A stretch of DNA of 46,548 bases from Tropicimonas sp047971885. GTDB lineage: Bacteria > Pseudomonadota > Alphaproteobacteria > Rhodobacterales > Rhodobacteraceae. This document shows, one piece after another, positions 1 through 7,880 of this stretch (the stretch's first letter is position 1; each line of letters begins with the position of its first letter). Under the pieces are notes generated by a model. It saw only the letters and a list, made by a program, of their open reading frames with translations. It searched no databases and was not told the DNA's origin. The stretch spans positions 1 to 46,548 of the forward strand of contig NZ_JBKEAE010000204.1 of the NCBI RefSeq assembly GCF_047971885.1. The letters run 5' to 3'. A program made the translations under genes and the position numbers.

Positions 1-1
1 C

Positions 2-151
2 GGCCTGCGCGGCGAGGTGGACAACCCCGAAAGCCTGCGCCGCCGCTTCGCCTTCGATCTCTATTACATCGAGAACTGGTCGCTCTGGCTCGACCTGCTC
101 ATCCTGCTCAGAACCCCGCTCTGCCTGCTCGATACACGACGGGCCTATTGA
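2..151 (+). CDS. Polyprenyl-phosphate sugar-1-phosphate transferase, C-terminal fragment
   Basis: Only the last 49 codons are present; the gene starts before the window. The visible C-terminus carries the signature of bacterial sugar transferases of the WcaJ/ExoY type: an R-R-R-F-x-F-D-L-Y-Y-I-E-N-W-S-L-W-L-D-L run followed by a short hydrophobic segment rich in Leu. These membrane enzymes load the first sugar phosphate onto undecaprenyl phosphate in exopolysaccharide or capsule synthesis. The assignment rests on this tail alone, so the sugar specificity cannot be given. The gene converges on the caspase-like gene 30 bases downstream, and no clear terminator is visible between them. Confidence 0.75.
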   Translation, partial: GLRGEVDNPESLRRRFAFDLYYIENWSLWLDLLILLRTPLCLLDTRRAY

Positions 152-181
152 CTGCCGGCGCCCGACCGGCACCCGTTCACC

Positions 182-1759
182 TCAGCTTCCGGCAGCGAAA
201 TCGCCCAGCCAGGCATAGCTCCCCTCGGTCTCGGGGGTAATGTGCCTGACGTGATTCAGAAAAAGCCCGGCGTTGCGCCGCAGTTCGGTATCGACCCCGC
301 CGACTGCCCGCGTGCCGGCGGCCGCGCCCAGAAGCTCCACGGTCGCGCTGTCCGGAACAAAGACCGCGGCGCGCGCAAGGATGCTCTGGTAATAGGCGCG
401 GCTTTGGTCCAGCCGCCGCAGGATGGTCGCCCGGGATGCCTCGATCGCGGCGAAATCCTCTCGCGATTGCGCCAGAACCGGCATTGCTGCCGGATTGTCC
501 GCGACAATCGCCTCGACCTCCGAAAGTGCCTCCCGGGCGATTACCATTGCCCGCTCGACGCTGCGCAACGCAACAATATCGGTACGTATCCGCTGCGCCG
601 TCGCCGCGCCGAGGATCATCGCGGTTCTGGTAGCGTCGGCATAGAGCGTATCGATACTCGCAATCTCTCCGGGCGGCAATTCCGCCCCGTAACGGCTCAG
701 AGCGGCGGTAAGCACGGCGTGATCGGGCAACTCACCGGGCATTTCATCGGGTACCACGCCGCGCGACAGCAAGCCCAGCATCGTCAATGCCGCTGCCACG
801 CCATCGCGATCGGCCGACGCCAGCAGCACCTCGCCCGCGGTGGAATCCGGTGTCGATCCGGCCGCCAGTCGCCCGATGCGCTCCCGCGCGATGCCGGCAA
901 AAACCCCGTCGGGGAAATCCCGCAGATAGGTTTCGAAATCGGCCGAACGCGCGCTTTCGGCAATCTGCCGCCAGCGGCGCACCTCTTCTTCCACCGCATC
1001 CCGCGGAGAGTCGGCCGGCGGATCGGCCGACAGGACGAATTCCCCCAGCAGAGCCTCTTCCACCCACGGCACCTGCAAGCCGGCGGTTTCCAGAACGACT
1101 TTCTGCCGCACGCGCCCGAACATGAGGCGCACGTCCAGTCCCGGCGTATCGATATTGTCGAGCAGCGCCCGGGTGAAAACGCTGTTCTCGCCCGCCCCGT
1201 CCAGCGCGACATTTCCGGGATCGGTCGCATAGGCGATCAGCAACCCTGCCCCGCCGCGCGCACGCACCAGCCCGGGCGCCGCAGCGCCGCTTTCGGCAAA
1301 CGGCGTATTCCGGCAGGCGTCGATAACGATGACCGACGCCTCCGCCCCTGCCCGTTCAAGCGCCTGACGCACCTCGGTCATCGTCAGCGCCCGCTCCAGC
1401 GACGGGCCGGCGCCTTTCGCATCGAAATCGACGCCAAGGAAGAAATTGTCGCCCGACATCTGCACCCCGTGTCCGGCGTAGAAGAACAGGGCAATCCCGG
1501 CCCCCCGCGACCGGGCGGCGAATCCGTTCAATGCCGTCCGCATCTCGCTCAGGCTGCCGTCGAGCGTTTCGCTCACCTCGAAACCCTCTGCCCGCAGCGC
1601 CGCACCCAGTGCCCGCGCATCGTTACGCGGATTTTTCAGGCGAAGCTCGGGCTGCCGGTACGCCGAGTTGCCGATCAGCAGCGCAACCCGTCCCTCGGCA
1701 TGCGCAATGGAAGGGAGCAGCAGGAAACAGAACACAAGGATATTCAGCCAGGGCATCAA
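182..1759 (-). CDS. Exported caspase-family (peptidase C14) protein
   Basis: The 525-residue protein opens with a hydrophobic segment ending in a signal-peptidase-like A-H-A-E site near residues 20-22, so it is probably exported to the periplasm. Residues 23-240 form a caspase p20-like domain: VALLIGN start, FFYAGHGVQ with catalytic His97, and VIVIDACRN with catalytic Cys149, then an A-Y-A-T-D-P-G segment as in bacterial orthocaspases. Residues 250-525 are mainly helical and unassigned. Family knowledge suggests cleavage after basic residues. No partner is adjacent: it converges on a sugar transferase and diverges from two lipoprotein genes. Both catalytic residues are present, so I read it as an active peptidase rather than a pseudo-caspase. 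Confidence 0.88.
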   Translation of the reverse strand: MMPWLNILVFCFLLLPSIAHAEGRVALLIGNSAYRQPELRLKNPRNDARALGAALRAEGFEVSETLDGSLSEMRTALNGFAARSRGAGIALFFYAGHGVQMSGDNFFLGVDFDAKGAGPSLERALTMTEVRQALERAGAEASVIVIDACRNTPFAESGAAAPGLVRARGGAGLLIAYATDPGNVALDGAGENSVFTRALLDNIDTPGLDVRLMFGRVRQKVVLETAGLQVPWVEEALLGEFVLSADPPADSPRDAVEEEVRRWRQIAESARSADFETYLRDFPDGVFAGIARERIGRLAAGSTPDSTAGEVLLASADRDGVAAALTMLGLLSRGVVPDEMPGELPDHAVLTAALSRYGAELPPGEIASIDTLYADATRTAMILGAATAQRIRTDIVALRSVERAMVIAREALSEVEAIVADNPAAMPVLAQSREDFAAIEASRATILRRLDQSRAYYQSILARAAVFVPDSATVELLGAAAGTRAVGGVDTELRRNAGLFLNHVRHITPETEGSYAWLGDFAAGS

Positions 1760-1862
1760 ATTCCTCTTAACGGACCCTGCCGCCCTCCGGGGCGCGACAG
1801 GCGCTGGACTGATCAGGGCCGTATGATCGCCATGCTACCCCGCGCGACCGGCCGATTGCAAT

Positions 1863-1875
1863 TGACCCTAGGTCA
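1863..1875. promoter_or_regulatory. Candidate operator in divergent intergenic region
   Basis: A perfect 5-bp inverted repeat with 3-bp spacer (TGACC-CTA-GGTCA) lies between the divergent caspase-like and lipoprotein genes, about 92 bases before the latter. It could serve either gene. The binding protein is unknown, and such short repeats also occur by chance. Confidence 0.25.
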
Positions 1876-1966
1876 TTTCGACGCCATCCTGACAATCGGA
1901 CGGACCGTCAGCCAATCGCCGATCCTGCCGGAATTGCTTGTTAATGCTGGGATGAAGGATGGAACC

Positions 1967-2647
1967 ATGATTATCCGCCGCACTCGCCGGGCGCTCTCGA
2001 TCGTATGTCTTTCCGCCGCGCTTGCCGCGTGCTCCACATCGGGCGGCCAGGTCACCCGCGCGAACTCCGGCGATGCCGAAAAGGACCTGCGCCGCATGTC
2101 GGCTGCCTTGCAGCGAACGGTGATCGAAGGCGCGCTGGCCGGCGCCGTCGTCGGGCCGGGCTTTTACTATCGTCGTACGGTCCGGCCCGCCAATGTCGCC
2201 GCCGCCGCCGCAACCGGTGCCACGCTCGGCGCGGCGGCCGGCTATTATGTCGGATGGGTGCAGCAGGAATACGCCACCGAGGAGGATCGTCTCGAACGCC
2301 TGAAGACCGATCTCGACAGGAACTCGGCCGAAATTCAGGGAACGATCAACGTGATGCGCGAGGTTCTGGCGCAACAGGATCGGGAACTCGCGGCGATCCG
2401 TGCCAGGGCCGCTTCCGGCGCGGCGGATTCGGGGGCCGTCGCCGCCGAGGTGGCCGAGGCGCAGGCAAATCTGGGCGAAATGCAAAAGGCGATCGACGGG
2501 GCCAGTCGGCGTCAGGAGGAGTTCGGCGCCGCGCGCGGGCTGGTGCCTGCCGGCGGCGGCTCGGCTATCGACCCCGAACTCAGGCAGCTTTCGAACCAGA
2601 TCGCCGCGATGCGGTCCATCGCCACGGATCTGGCGGAGAACCTGTGA
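1967..2647 (+). CDS. Lipoprotein with glycine-zipper segment and coiled coil
   Basis: The 226-residue protein starts at the ATG preceded by AAGGA seven bases upstream; an in-frame ATG at 1952 is less likely. It has a positively charged start, a hydrophobic stretch and a lipobox L19-A-A-C22, so it should be lipidated at Cys22. Residues 52-95 contain small-residue-rich segments (GALAGAVVG, GATLGAAAG) like a glycine-zipper membrane element. Residues 98-200 are rich in Glu/Arg/Gln/Ala with a coiled-coil character. It overlaps the next lipoprotein gene by one base (TGATG), so the two are co-translated and probably act together. I do not recognise a function; envelope scaffolding is only a guess. 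Confidence 0.75.
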   Translation: MIIRRTRRALSIVCLSAALAACSTSGGQVTRANSGDAEKDLRRMSAALQRTVIEGALAGAVVGPGFYYRRTVRPANVAAAAATGATLGAAAGYYVGWVQQEYATEEDRLERLKTDLDRNSAEIQGTINVMREVLAQQDRELAAIRARAASGAADSGAVAAEVAEAQANLGEMQKAIDGASRRQEEFGAARGLVPAGGGSAIDPELRQLSNQIAAMRSIATDLAENL

Positions 2648-3081
2648 TGCGCCCGTCCGGCGCGGTATCGCTGTTGGTCGCTGCCCTGTTCGGCGGCTGC
2701 GTCGACAGTTCCGACCCGGCGGCCGGGGGCTTTTATAACGGTATAGCCGGCATCGCGGGGGGCGGTTACGAGCGGCGCGAAGCCGAACGCGAAAGCGCCG
2801 TGGCCGAGGCGCAGGCGCGCAACCAGGCGCTGAGCGCCGAACAGCGCGCGCTGGCTGCACGAATCTCGGCAACGCAGGGCGAAGTCGCCCAGGCACGATT
2901 CACCCTGCTGCGGCAACGGGATTCGGCCCCCAATCTGGATGCGCGCACCAGGGCCCGGGTCAATGCGGTGCTGGCGGCAGAACCGCGCGGCGGAACCGAC
3001 GCGGCGCGTCTGGCCGATTTGCAACGCATCCTGCGCGAGACCCGCGCGCTTTCCGCCGATCTCGCGCAACTGGCATCATGA
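2647..3081 (+). CDS. Small coiled-coil lipoprotein, partner of upstream gene
   Basis: A 144-residue protein whose ATG shares a base with the TGA of the preceding lipoprotein gene. The N-terminus (LLVAALFGGC) ends in a plausible but non-canonical lipobox with Cys18. A Gly-rich stretch (GGFYNGIAGIAGGG) follows, and then residues 45-140 are dominated by Ala, Glu, Arg and Gln in heptad-like order, suggesting one long coiled coil. It is the same architecture as the upstream product in shortened form, which suggests a duplicated or co-evolved pair. No known family was recognised. It converges on cysK with 38 bases between the stop codons. Confidence 0.7.
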   Translation: MRPSGAVSLLVAALFGGCVDSSDPAAGGFYNGIAGIAGGGYERREAERESAVAEAQARNQALSAEQRALAARISATQGEVAQARFTLLRQRDSAPNLDARTRARVNAVLAAEPRGGTDAARLADLQRILRETRALSADLAQLAS

Positions 3082-3119
3082 GACGCCAGTTGCGGCAACT
3101 CAGGCTGGCGTCGCGCCGA

Positions 3120-4205
3120 TCAGCCCATCTGATAGCCGGGGGTCGAAGCGGATATTTCTTCCTCCTCGGCACTCATCGTCGGCGGAAAGACCTCGAATAG
3201 CGGGGTCGAAAGATAGCGTTCGCCGGTGTCGGGCAGCATGGCGAGGATCACCGTGCCGGGTTCGGCCGCCCTGGCCTGCGCCAGCGCGGCAGCAAAGGTG
3301 GCCCCGGCGGAAATGCCGGTCAGGATCCCCTCCTTTGCCGCCAGTTCACGCGCCCAGATCATCCCGTCGGTTCCGGAAACGTCGACAAGCGCGTCATAAT
3401 ATCCGCCGTCTATCGCTTCCTGAAGCACCAGCGGAATGAAGTTCGGCGTCCAGCCCTGGATCGGATGCGGCACGAACGCCGGATGGCCGGTGGCCGGGCC
3501 GCCGTCGGCGGCGCGATCCTGCGGCACGCCCGAGGCGACAAGCGCGGCATTCGCCGGCTCGCAAAGCACGATCTTCAGATCGGGCCGCTCCTTGCGCAGC
3601 ACCCTGCCCAGCCCCGATGCCGTTCCGCCGGTGCCGTACCCGGTAACGATCATGTCGAGCCGCCGCCCGTCGAAATCGGCAAGGATCTCGCGCGCCGTGG
3701 TGTTCGCGTGAATCCGCGCGTTCGCCTCGGTCTCGAACTGCCCTGCCCAGAACCAGCCATGGGTATCGGCCAGTTCGCGCGCCTTCATGTACATGCCGTG
3801 CCCGCCCTGCGCCTTTGGCGTCAGGACAACCCTGGCCCCCAGCATCCGCATGAGCTGCCGCCGCTCGACCGAAAAGGTCTCGGCCATGGTGACGACCAGC
3901 GGATAACCCTTGGCGGCGCAAACCATGGCCAGGCCGATGCCGGTGTTGCCCGAGGTCGCCTCGATCACTGTCTGACCCGGTTTCAGCGCGCCGCTGCGTT
4001 CGGCTTCCTCGACGATCGAGATCGCCAGCCTGTCCTTGACCGACCCGCCCGGGTTCATCGCCTCGAATTTGACGTAGATCTCGACCCCGTCGGGGGCGAG
4101 CCGATTGATACGGATAACCGGCGTGTTGCCGATCGTGTCGACGACGCTGTCGTAGGTACGGCCGCGACCGCTGGTCGTGCGGCTGGGGCTGTCGGGCGTG
4201 TTCAT
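3120..4205 (-). CDS. cysK: Cysteine synthase A (O-acetylserine sulfhydrylase)
   Basis: A 361-residue PLP enzyme making cysteine from O-acetylserine and sulfide. The start is the ATG at 4205, preceded by GGAGAGGA; longer open frame upstream lacks a ribosome site and conserved sequence. Seen motifs: IGNTPV near residue 25, the PLP lysine K57 in NPGGSVKDR, the substrate loop ATSGNTG (residues 83-89) and the phosphate-binding GYGTGGTASG. The C-terminal tail is acidic (EEEEIS) and ends P-G-Y-Q-M-G, an extension beyond the catalytic fold. The gene stands alone, divergent from a DUF1127-like gene. A cystathionine beta-synthase-like activity cannot be excluded from sequence alone, but the motifs favour CysK. 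Confidence 0.93.
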   Translation of the reverse strand: MNTPDSPSRTTSGRGRTYDSVVDTIGNTPVIRINRLAPDGVEIYVKFEAMNPGGSVKDRLAISIVEEAERSGALKPGQTVIEATSGNTGIGLAMVCAAKGYPLVVTMAETFSVERRQLMRMLGARVVLTPKAQGGHGMYMKARELADTHGWFWAGQFETEANARIHANTTAREILADFDGRRLDMIVTGYGTGGTASGLGRVLRKERPDLKIVLCEPANAALVASGVPQDRAADGGPATGHPAFVPHPIQGWTPNFIPLVLQEAIDGGYYDALVDVSGTDGMIWARELAAKEGILTGISAGATFAAALAQARAAEPGTVILAMLPDTGERYLSTPLFEVFPPTMSAEEEEISASTPGYQMG

Positions 4206-4446
4206 GGATATCCTCTCCGTTCCATTCCCAAAAGGTTGCGCAGGGCGGCAAACTGTACCGGCGCTCGCAGAGCATGCCACGACGACGATAGCAGCAGAAA
4301 CCCCGGCGGTGAACATTCATGCAACGAAACCGCAGCCCTGCACCGGGCGAAAGGCGGGATTGCGTCAGCATATCTGTCCTTTCTGCACAGCAGAACCTAG
4401 CCTGTACGCATGGGAGGAACCGACTCGCCAGCGAACGAGGTTCCTT

Positions 4447-4674
4447 ATGGCAACGCAGACAACCCAATTCGAACCGCCCTCGGGGGCGATTCAGCCGTGG
4501 TCCGGCCACATCTTCAGCATCCTTGGCAAGGCTCTCATCGAGGCCATCGAACGCCTGTCGCGCGCCGATCAGGTCAGACGGCTCGACGCCAAATCGGATG
4601 ACGAGTTAGCCGAAATGGGGATCTCCCGCGACAAGATCGTTCAACACGTCTTCCGCGACCGCCTGTACCTCTGA
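4447..4674 (+). CDS. DUF1127-like small protein
   Basis: A 75-residue protein with a GAGG ribosome site seven bases before the ATG. Its C-terminal half (LDAKSDDELAEMGISRDKI) follows the DUF1127 pattern, in which a short helix is followed by D-x-x-L-x-x-x-G-I-S-R. Family members are Arg-rich small proteins; some from other alphaproteobacteria affect RNA turnover and phosphate or carbon physiology. This copy is less basic than typical and lacks the usual N-terminal Arg cluster. It is divergent from cysK across 241 bases in which I see no strong promoter. Compare the more typical member at 17722. Confidence 0.75.
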   Translation: MATQTTQFEPPSGAIQPWSGHIFSILGKALIEAIERLSRADQVRRLDAKSDDELAEMGISRDKIVQHVFRDRLYL

Positions 4675-4693
4675 CCCTCCGGCACGATACCTG

Positions 4694-4721
4694 CCGCCCG
4701 CTGCGCATGTGCGGCGGGCGG
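4694..4721. terminator. Possible bidirectional hairpin between convergent genes
   Basis: An 8-bp GC-only stem (CCGCCCGC/GCGGGCGG) with a 12-base loop lies between the DUF1127-like gene and the SDR gene, which converge here. No U-tract follows on either strand, so intrinsic termination would be weak. Confidence 0.35.
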
Positions 4722-4740
4722 TCAGGGTGCGTACCGCAGG

Positions 4741-5583
4741 TTATTTCCCGCCAATATAAGCGGCAAAAGCTTCGGCATGATCGGGATGCCAGCGCGACAG
4801 GGCGGGCCGGTTCTCGATGATATCGCCGATGGCCCATACCATGCGCTTTTCATCCAGTTCGCGCGGCACATCGTTGTCGGGACAAAGAATGTAGAAATCG
4901 CCGGCGGCGAGCCGTTCCATCATGAAATCCGCCGTCTGCGCCGGCGTCCAGGCGCCCGCCGGCTTTTCCTTCCGGTCCCCGGCCGTAAGGCCGGTGAAGA
5001 CAAACCCCGGTATCAGCAGATGGGCCGAGATCCGACACCCTTCGATATTGCGCAACTCGTGCGCAAGCGCCTCGGTATAGGCCTTGAGACCCGCCTTGGA
5101 CACGTTATAGGCCGGATCGCCGGGAGGCGTGGTGATCCCCTGTTTGGAGCCGGTGTTGATGACCATGCCCGGCCGTTCGCGTGCGATCATGTCCGGTACG
5201 AAGGCCCGGACACCGTTGATCGGACCCCAGAGGTTCACCGCAAGGATATCCTGCCAGTTCTTCACCGGTCCGAATATCGAACTGCCCGGCTGGATGCCGG
5301 CGTTGTTGACCAGAACGTCCACGCCGCCGAAACGCCGGCGAACCTCGGCCCCGAGCCGCGCCAGCGCCTCGAAATCGGCGACATCGGCGTTGCTGGTCAG
5401 CACCTTCGCCGCACCGTCGGCGCGCGCCGCCGACGCCGCATCGGCCAGCCTGTCACCCTCGCGGTCGACGATGACCACGGCCATCCCGCGCGCGGCAAAG
5501 GCGCGGACGATCGCCAGCCCGATCCCCGAGGCGCCGCCGGTAACCACGCCGACGGCGCCCGGTCTGAAAATCGCATCTGTCAC
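4741..5583 (-). CDS. SDR-family NAD(P)-dependent oxidoreductase
   Basis: A 280-residue classical short-chain dehydrogenase. I chose the GTG at 5583 because GGAGG sits five bases before it; an ATG seven codons upstream has no such site. Using numbering from that upstream ATG, the cofactor motif is TGGASGIG (22-29), the NNAG element is at 100-103, and the catalytic residues are N124, S153, Y166 and K170. D47 at the end of beta-2 favours NAD(H). The C-terminal extension (about 80 residues after the core) probably shapes the substrate pocket. It follows ackA by 70 bases on the same strand and may be co-transcribed, although no metabolic link is obvious. Substrate unknown. Confidence 0.88.
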   Translation of the reverse strand: MTDAIFRPGAVGVVTGGASGIGLAIVRAFAARGMAVVIVDREGDRLADAASAARADGAAKVLTSNADVADFEALARLGAEVRRRFGGVDVLVNNAGIQPGSSIFGPVKNWQDILAVNLWGPINGVRAFVPDMIARERPGMVINTGSKQGITTPPGDPAYNVSKAGLKAYTEALAHELRNIEGCRISAHLLIPGFVFTGLTAGDRKEKPAGAWTPAQTADFMMERLAAGDFYILCPDNDVPRELDEKRMVWAIGDIIENRPALSRWHPDHAEAFAAYIGGK

Positions 5584-5653
5584 GAGAGCCTCCTGTGTTT
5601 TCATACGGCAGCGGATTGTAACGGCGCCGCCCCATCCTGACGAGTGCCCGCCG

Positions 5654-6817
5654 TCAGGCGCCCAGCAGCGAGGCGACCGCGCGGGCGATCACCCGCTCCT
5701 CGTCAGTCCGGACCACCAGCACCTGAACCGGCCCGGTTCCGATGATCTCGGCATTGCTGCGGTTCGCATCCTCGTCGATGGAAATGCCGAGGAAACCCAT
5801 GTCGCGGCACACCTGCCGGCGGATCTGCCACGCGTTCTCGCCAATCCCGCCGGTAAAGACCAGCGCGTCGATCCCGCCGTTTGCAACGGCAAGCGACCCG
5901 ATCTCGGCTTTCACACGGGCGATGAAATACTCCACCGCCTCGGCCGCCTCGGCCGTTTGCGCCGCGTCGGTTTCGAGCAGCGTACGCATGTCGTTGCTGA
6001 TCCCCGACATGCCCAGCAGCCCCGATTTCCTGAACAGCATGTCCGAGATTTCCTGCCGCGACAGCCCCTGCTCCATCAGGTAAAGCACCACCCCCGGATC
6101 AAGCTGGCCGCAGCGGGTGCCCATGGGCAGCCCGTCCACCGCCGAAAACCCCAGAGTGCAGGCAATCGACTGCCGCCCCCTGACCGCGCACATCGAGGCA
6201 CCGTTGCCCAGATGCGCAATCACCAGCCGCGCGCCCTTCAGGTCCGGAAAGGCCTGTTCGACATGGCCGCTGACGTAATCATAGGACAGGCCGTGAAATC
6301 CGTAGCGGCGCACCCCTTGCAGATAATATTCGCGCGGCAGGCCATAGGTGTCGTGCACGAAGGGATGGCCGCGATGAAAGCCGGTGTCGAAGCACCCGAC
6401 CTGAATGGCCAGCGGAAAGGCCTCCATCGCGGCGCGGATCGCGGCGATGTTGTGCGGCTGGTGCAGCGGCGCCAGCGGGCTGAGTTTCTCGAGGTTCCGA
6501 AGGATGCCATCGTCGAGCAGGATCGGCGCGGCATATTGCGTTCCGCCGTGCACGACGCGGTGGCCGACACCCGCCACCTTGCGATCGCCAAGAACCGGCT
6601 TCAGCGCGCCGAGCACCGCCCGAAGCCCGGCCCTGTGATCGGCCTCGCCCAGCGGTGTCACCGTCCTTTTTCCGTCGTGTCGGAGAATCAGAACCGCCTC
6701 GGGGCCGATACCGTCGATCTGGCCGACGGCGATCTCGCGCGGCTCACCCTCGCCTGTCAGATAGACGGAATACTTGATCGAGCTTGACCCGGCATTCAGG
6801 GTCAGGATGGCGGACAT
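5654..6817 (-). CDS. ackA: Acetate kinase
   Basis: The 387-residue protein interconverts acetate and ATP with acetyl phosphate and ADP. The family signatures are intact: NAGSSSIKYSVY at residues 8-19, GHRVVHGG with R87 and H90, the catalytic D144 in CFDTGFHRG, and H175 in GFHGLSYDYV, which matches the transition-state histidine. GGAG lies eight bases before the ATG. No phosphotransacetylase gene is adjacent; the downstream neighbour is an SDR gene. A TAGGCT box at 6862-6867 with TTGGCA 15 bases upstream is a possible but short-spaced promoter. A propionate kinase role cannot be excluded. Confidence 0.95.
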   Translation of the reverse strand: MSAILTLNAGSSSIKYSVYLTGEGEPREIAVGQIDGIGPEAVLILRHDGKRTVTPLGEADHRAGLRAVLGALKPVLGDRKVAGVGHRVVHGGTQYAAPILLDDGILRNLEKLSPLAPLHQPHNIAAIRAAMEAFPLAIQVGCFDTGFHRGHPFVHDTYGLPREYYLQGVRRYGFHGLSYDYVSGHVEQAFPDLKGARLVIAHLGNGASMCAVRGRQSIACTLGFSAVDGLPMGTRCGQLDPGVVLYLMEQGLSRQEISDMLFRKSGLLGMSGISNDMRTLLETDAAQTAEAAEAVEYFIARVKAEIGSLAVANGGIDALVFTGGIGENAWQIRRQVCRDMGFLGISIDEDANRSNAEIIGTGPVQVLVVRTDEERVIARAVASLLGA

Positions 6818-7089
6818 CGGGCCACTCCTTTGTGCAGATACAACAGCTTCGGCGCCGCGGCAGCCTAGCCGCAGTGCAGCATTGCCAACGGCTTATCGCG
6901 CCGGGCTGCCGGCCACAACGCCAGGCGCCGCATATTGCTGCGCTTGTTGGTCGCGCATCGGGCTGCGGGCGGCGCGAATTCGGGCGATTGCGGATTTGTG
7001 CACCGGATCGACAGATACTGTGCATCGCCACCCCTTTTGGGCCGGCCGATCTGCCGCTAGAAAGAAACCGGGCGAACAAGAGAGGCACC

Positions 7090-7866
7090 ATGGCGCGACC
7101 CGTCGTCGGCATCATCGGCAACCACCACCTGATAAACGACAGCTACCCTTCGCATGCCGGCGGCACGATGAATTCCGAGGCGGTCGCCGAAGTATCCGGC
7201 GCACTGCCCCTGCTGATCCCCGCCGATCCGCGGCTTGTCTCGCTGGGCGATCTGCTCGATGTCTGCGACGGCTTCCTGCTGACCGGCGGCCAGCCGAACG
7301 TGCACCCCGAGGAATACGGCGAACCCGAGACCGAGGCGCACGGCGCCTTCGACCGCGCGCGCGACGCCATCACCCTGCCGCTGGTGCGGGCGCTGGTCGA
7401 GCGCGGCCAGCCGTTTCTTGGCATTTGCCGTGGCTTTCAGGAGGTCAACGTCGCCATGGGCGGCACGCTTTACCCCGAAATCCGCGACCTGCCGGGGAGG
7501 ATGAACCACCGCATGCCGCCCGAAGGCACGCTTGACGAGAAATTCGCCCTGCGCCATGCAGTCAGCTTTGCCGAGAACGGCCCCTTCCATCGGCTGTTCG
7601 GCGCGCAACAGGTGATGACCAACACCCTGCACGGCCAGGGCATCAAGAAACCCGGCCGCCGCATCGTGATCGACGGCACGGCCGGCGACGGCACGCCCGA
7701 GGCGATATTCGTCGACGGGGCGCCCGGTTTTACCCTGTCGGTGCAATGGCACCCCGAATACCGCGCCGCGCGCGATCCGGTCTCGCGCCCGCTGTTCGAG
7801 GCTTTCGGCAAAGCGGTCGCCGCCTGGGCATCGGGCCGCCGGGCACCATCGCTGCGAACCGCCTGA
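7090..7866 (+). CDS. Gamma-glutamyl-gamma-aminobutyrate hydrolase-like peptidase C26 (PuuD-type)
   Basis: A 258-residue class-I glutamine-amidotransferase fold hydrolase. The nucleophile is C113 in FLGICRGFQEVN, with the H221/E223 pair in VQWHPEY completing the triad. The GG-x-P-N-V-H-P-E-E-Y segment near residue 66 is typical of PuuD-like hydrolases, which split gamma-glutamyl-GABA in putrescine breakdown. No other putrescine (puu) gene is adjacent, so the substrate may be another gamma-glutamyl compound. The 272-base gap before it, shared with divergent ackA, contains no further gene that I can see. It converges on the SLC13 transporter with only 14 bases between the stops. Confidence 0.87.
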   Translation: MARPVVGIIGNHHLINDSYPSHAGGTMNSEAVAEVSGALPLLIPADPRLVSLGDLLDVCDGFLLTGGQPNVHPEEYGEPETEAHGAFDRARDAITLPLVRALVERGQPFLGICRGFQEVNVAMGGTLYPEIRDLPGRMNHRMPPEGTLDEKFALRHAVSFAENGPFHRLFGAQQVMTNTLHGQGIKKPGRRIVIDGTAGDGTPEAIFVDGAPGFTLSVQWHPEYRAARDPVSRPLFEAFGKAVAAWASGRRAPSLRTA

Positions 7867-7880
7867 GCGCGCGGGCCGCC

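Noticed and set aside
242..2647. Long open frame on the plus strand opposite the caspase gene
   Set aside because: It is antisense to a gene with clear catalytic motifs and has Arg/Gly/Pro-rich, non-conserved sequence. Only its end (from 1967) is a real gene.
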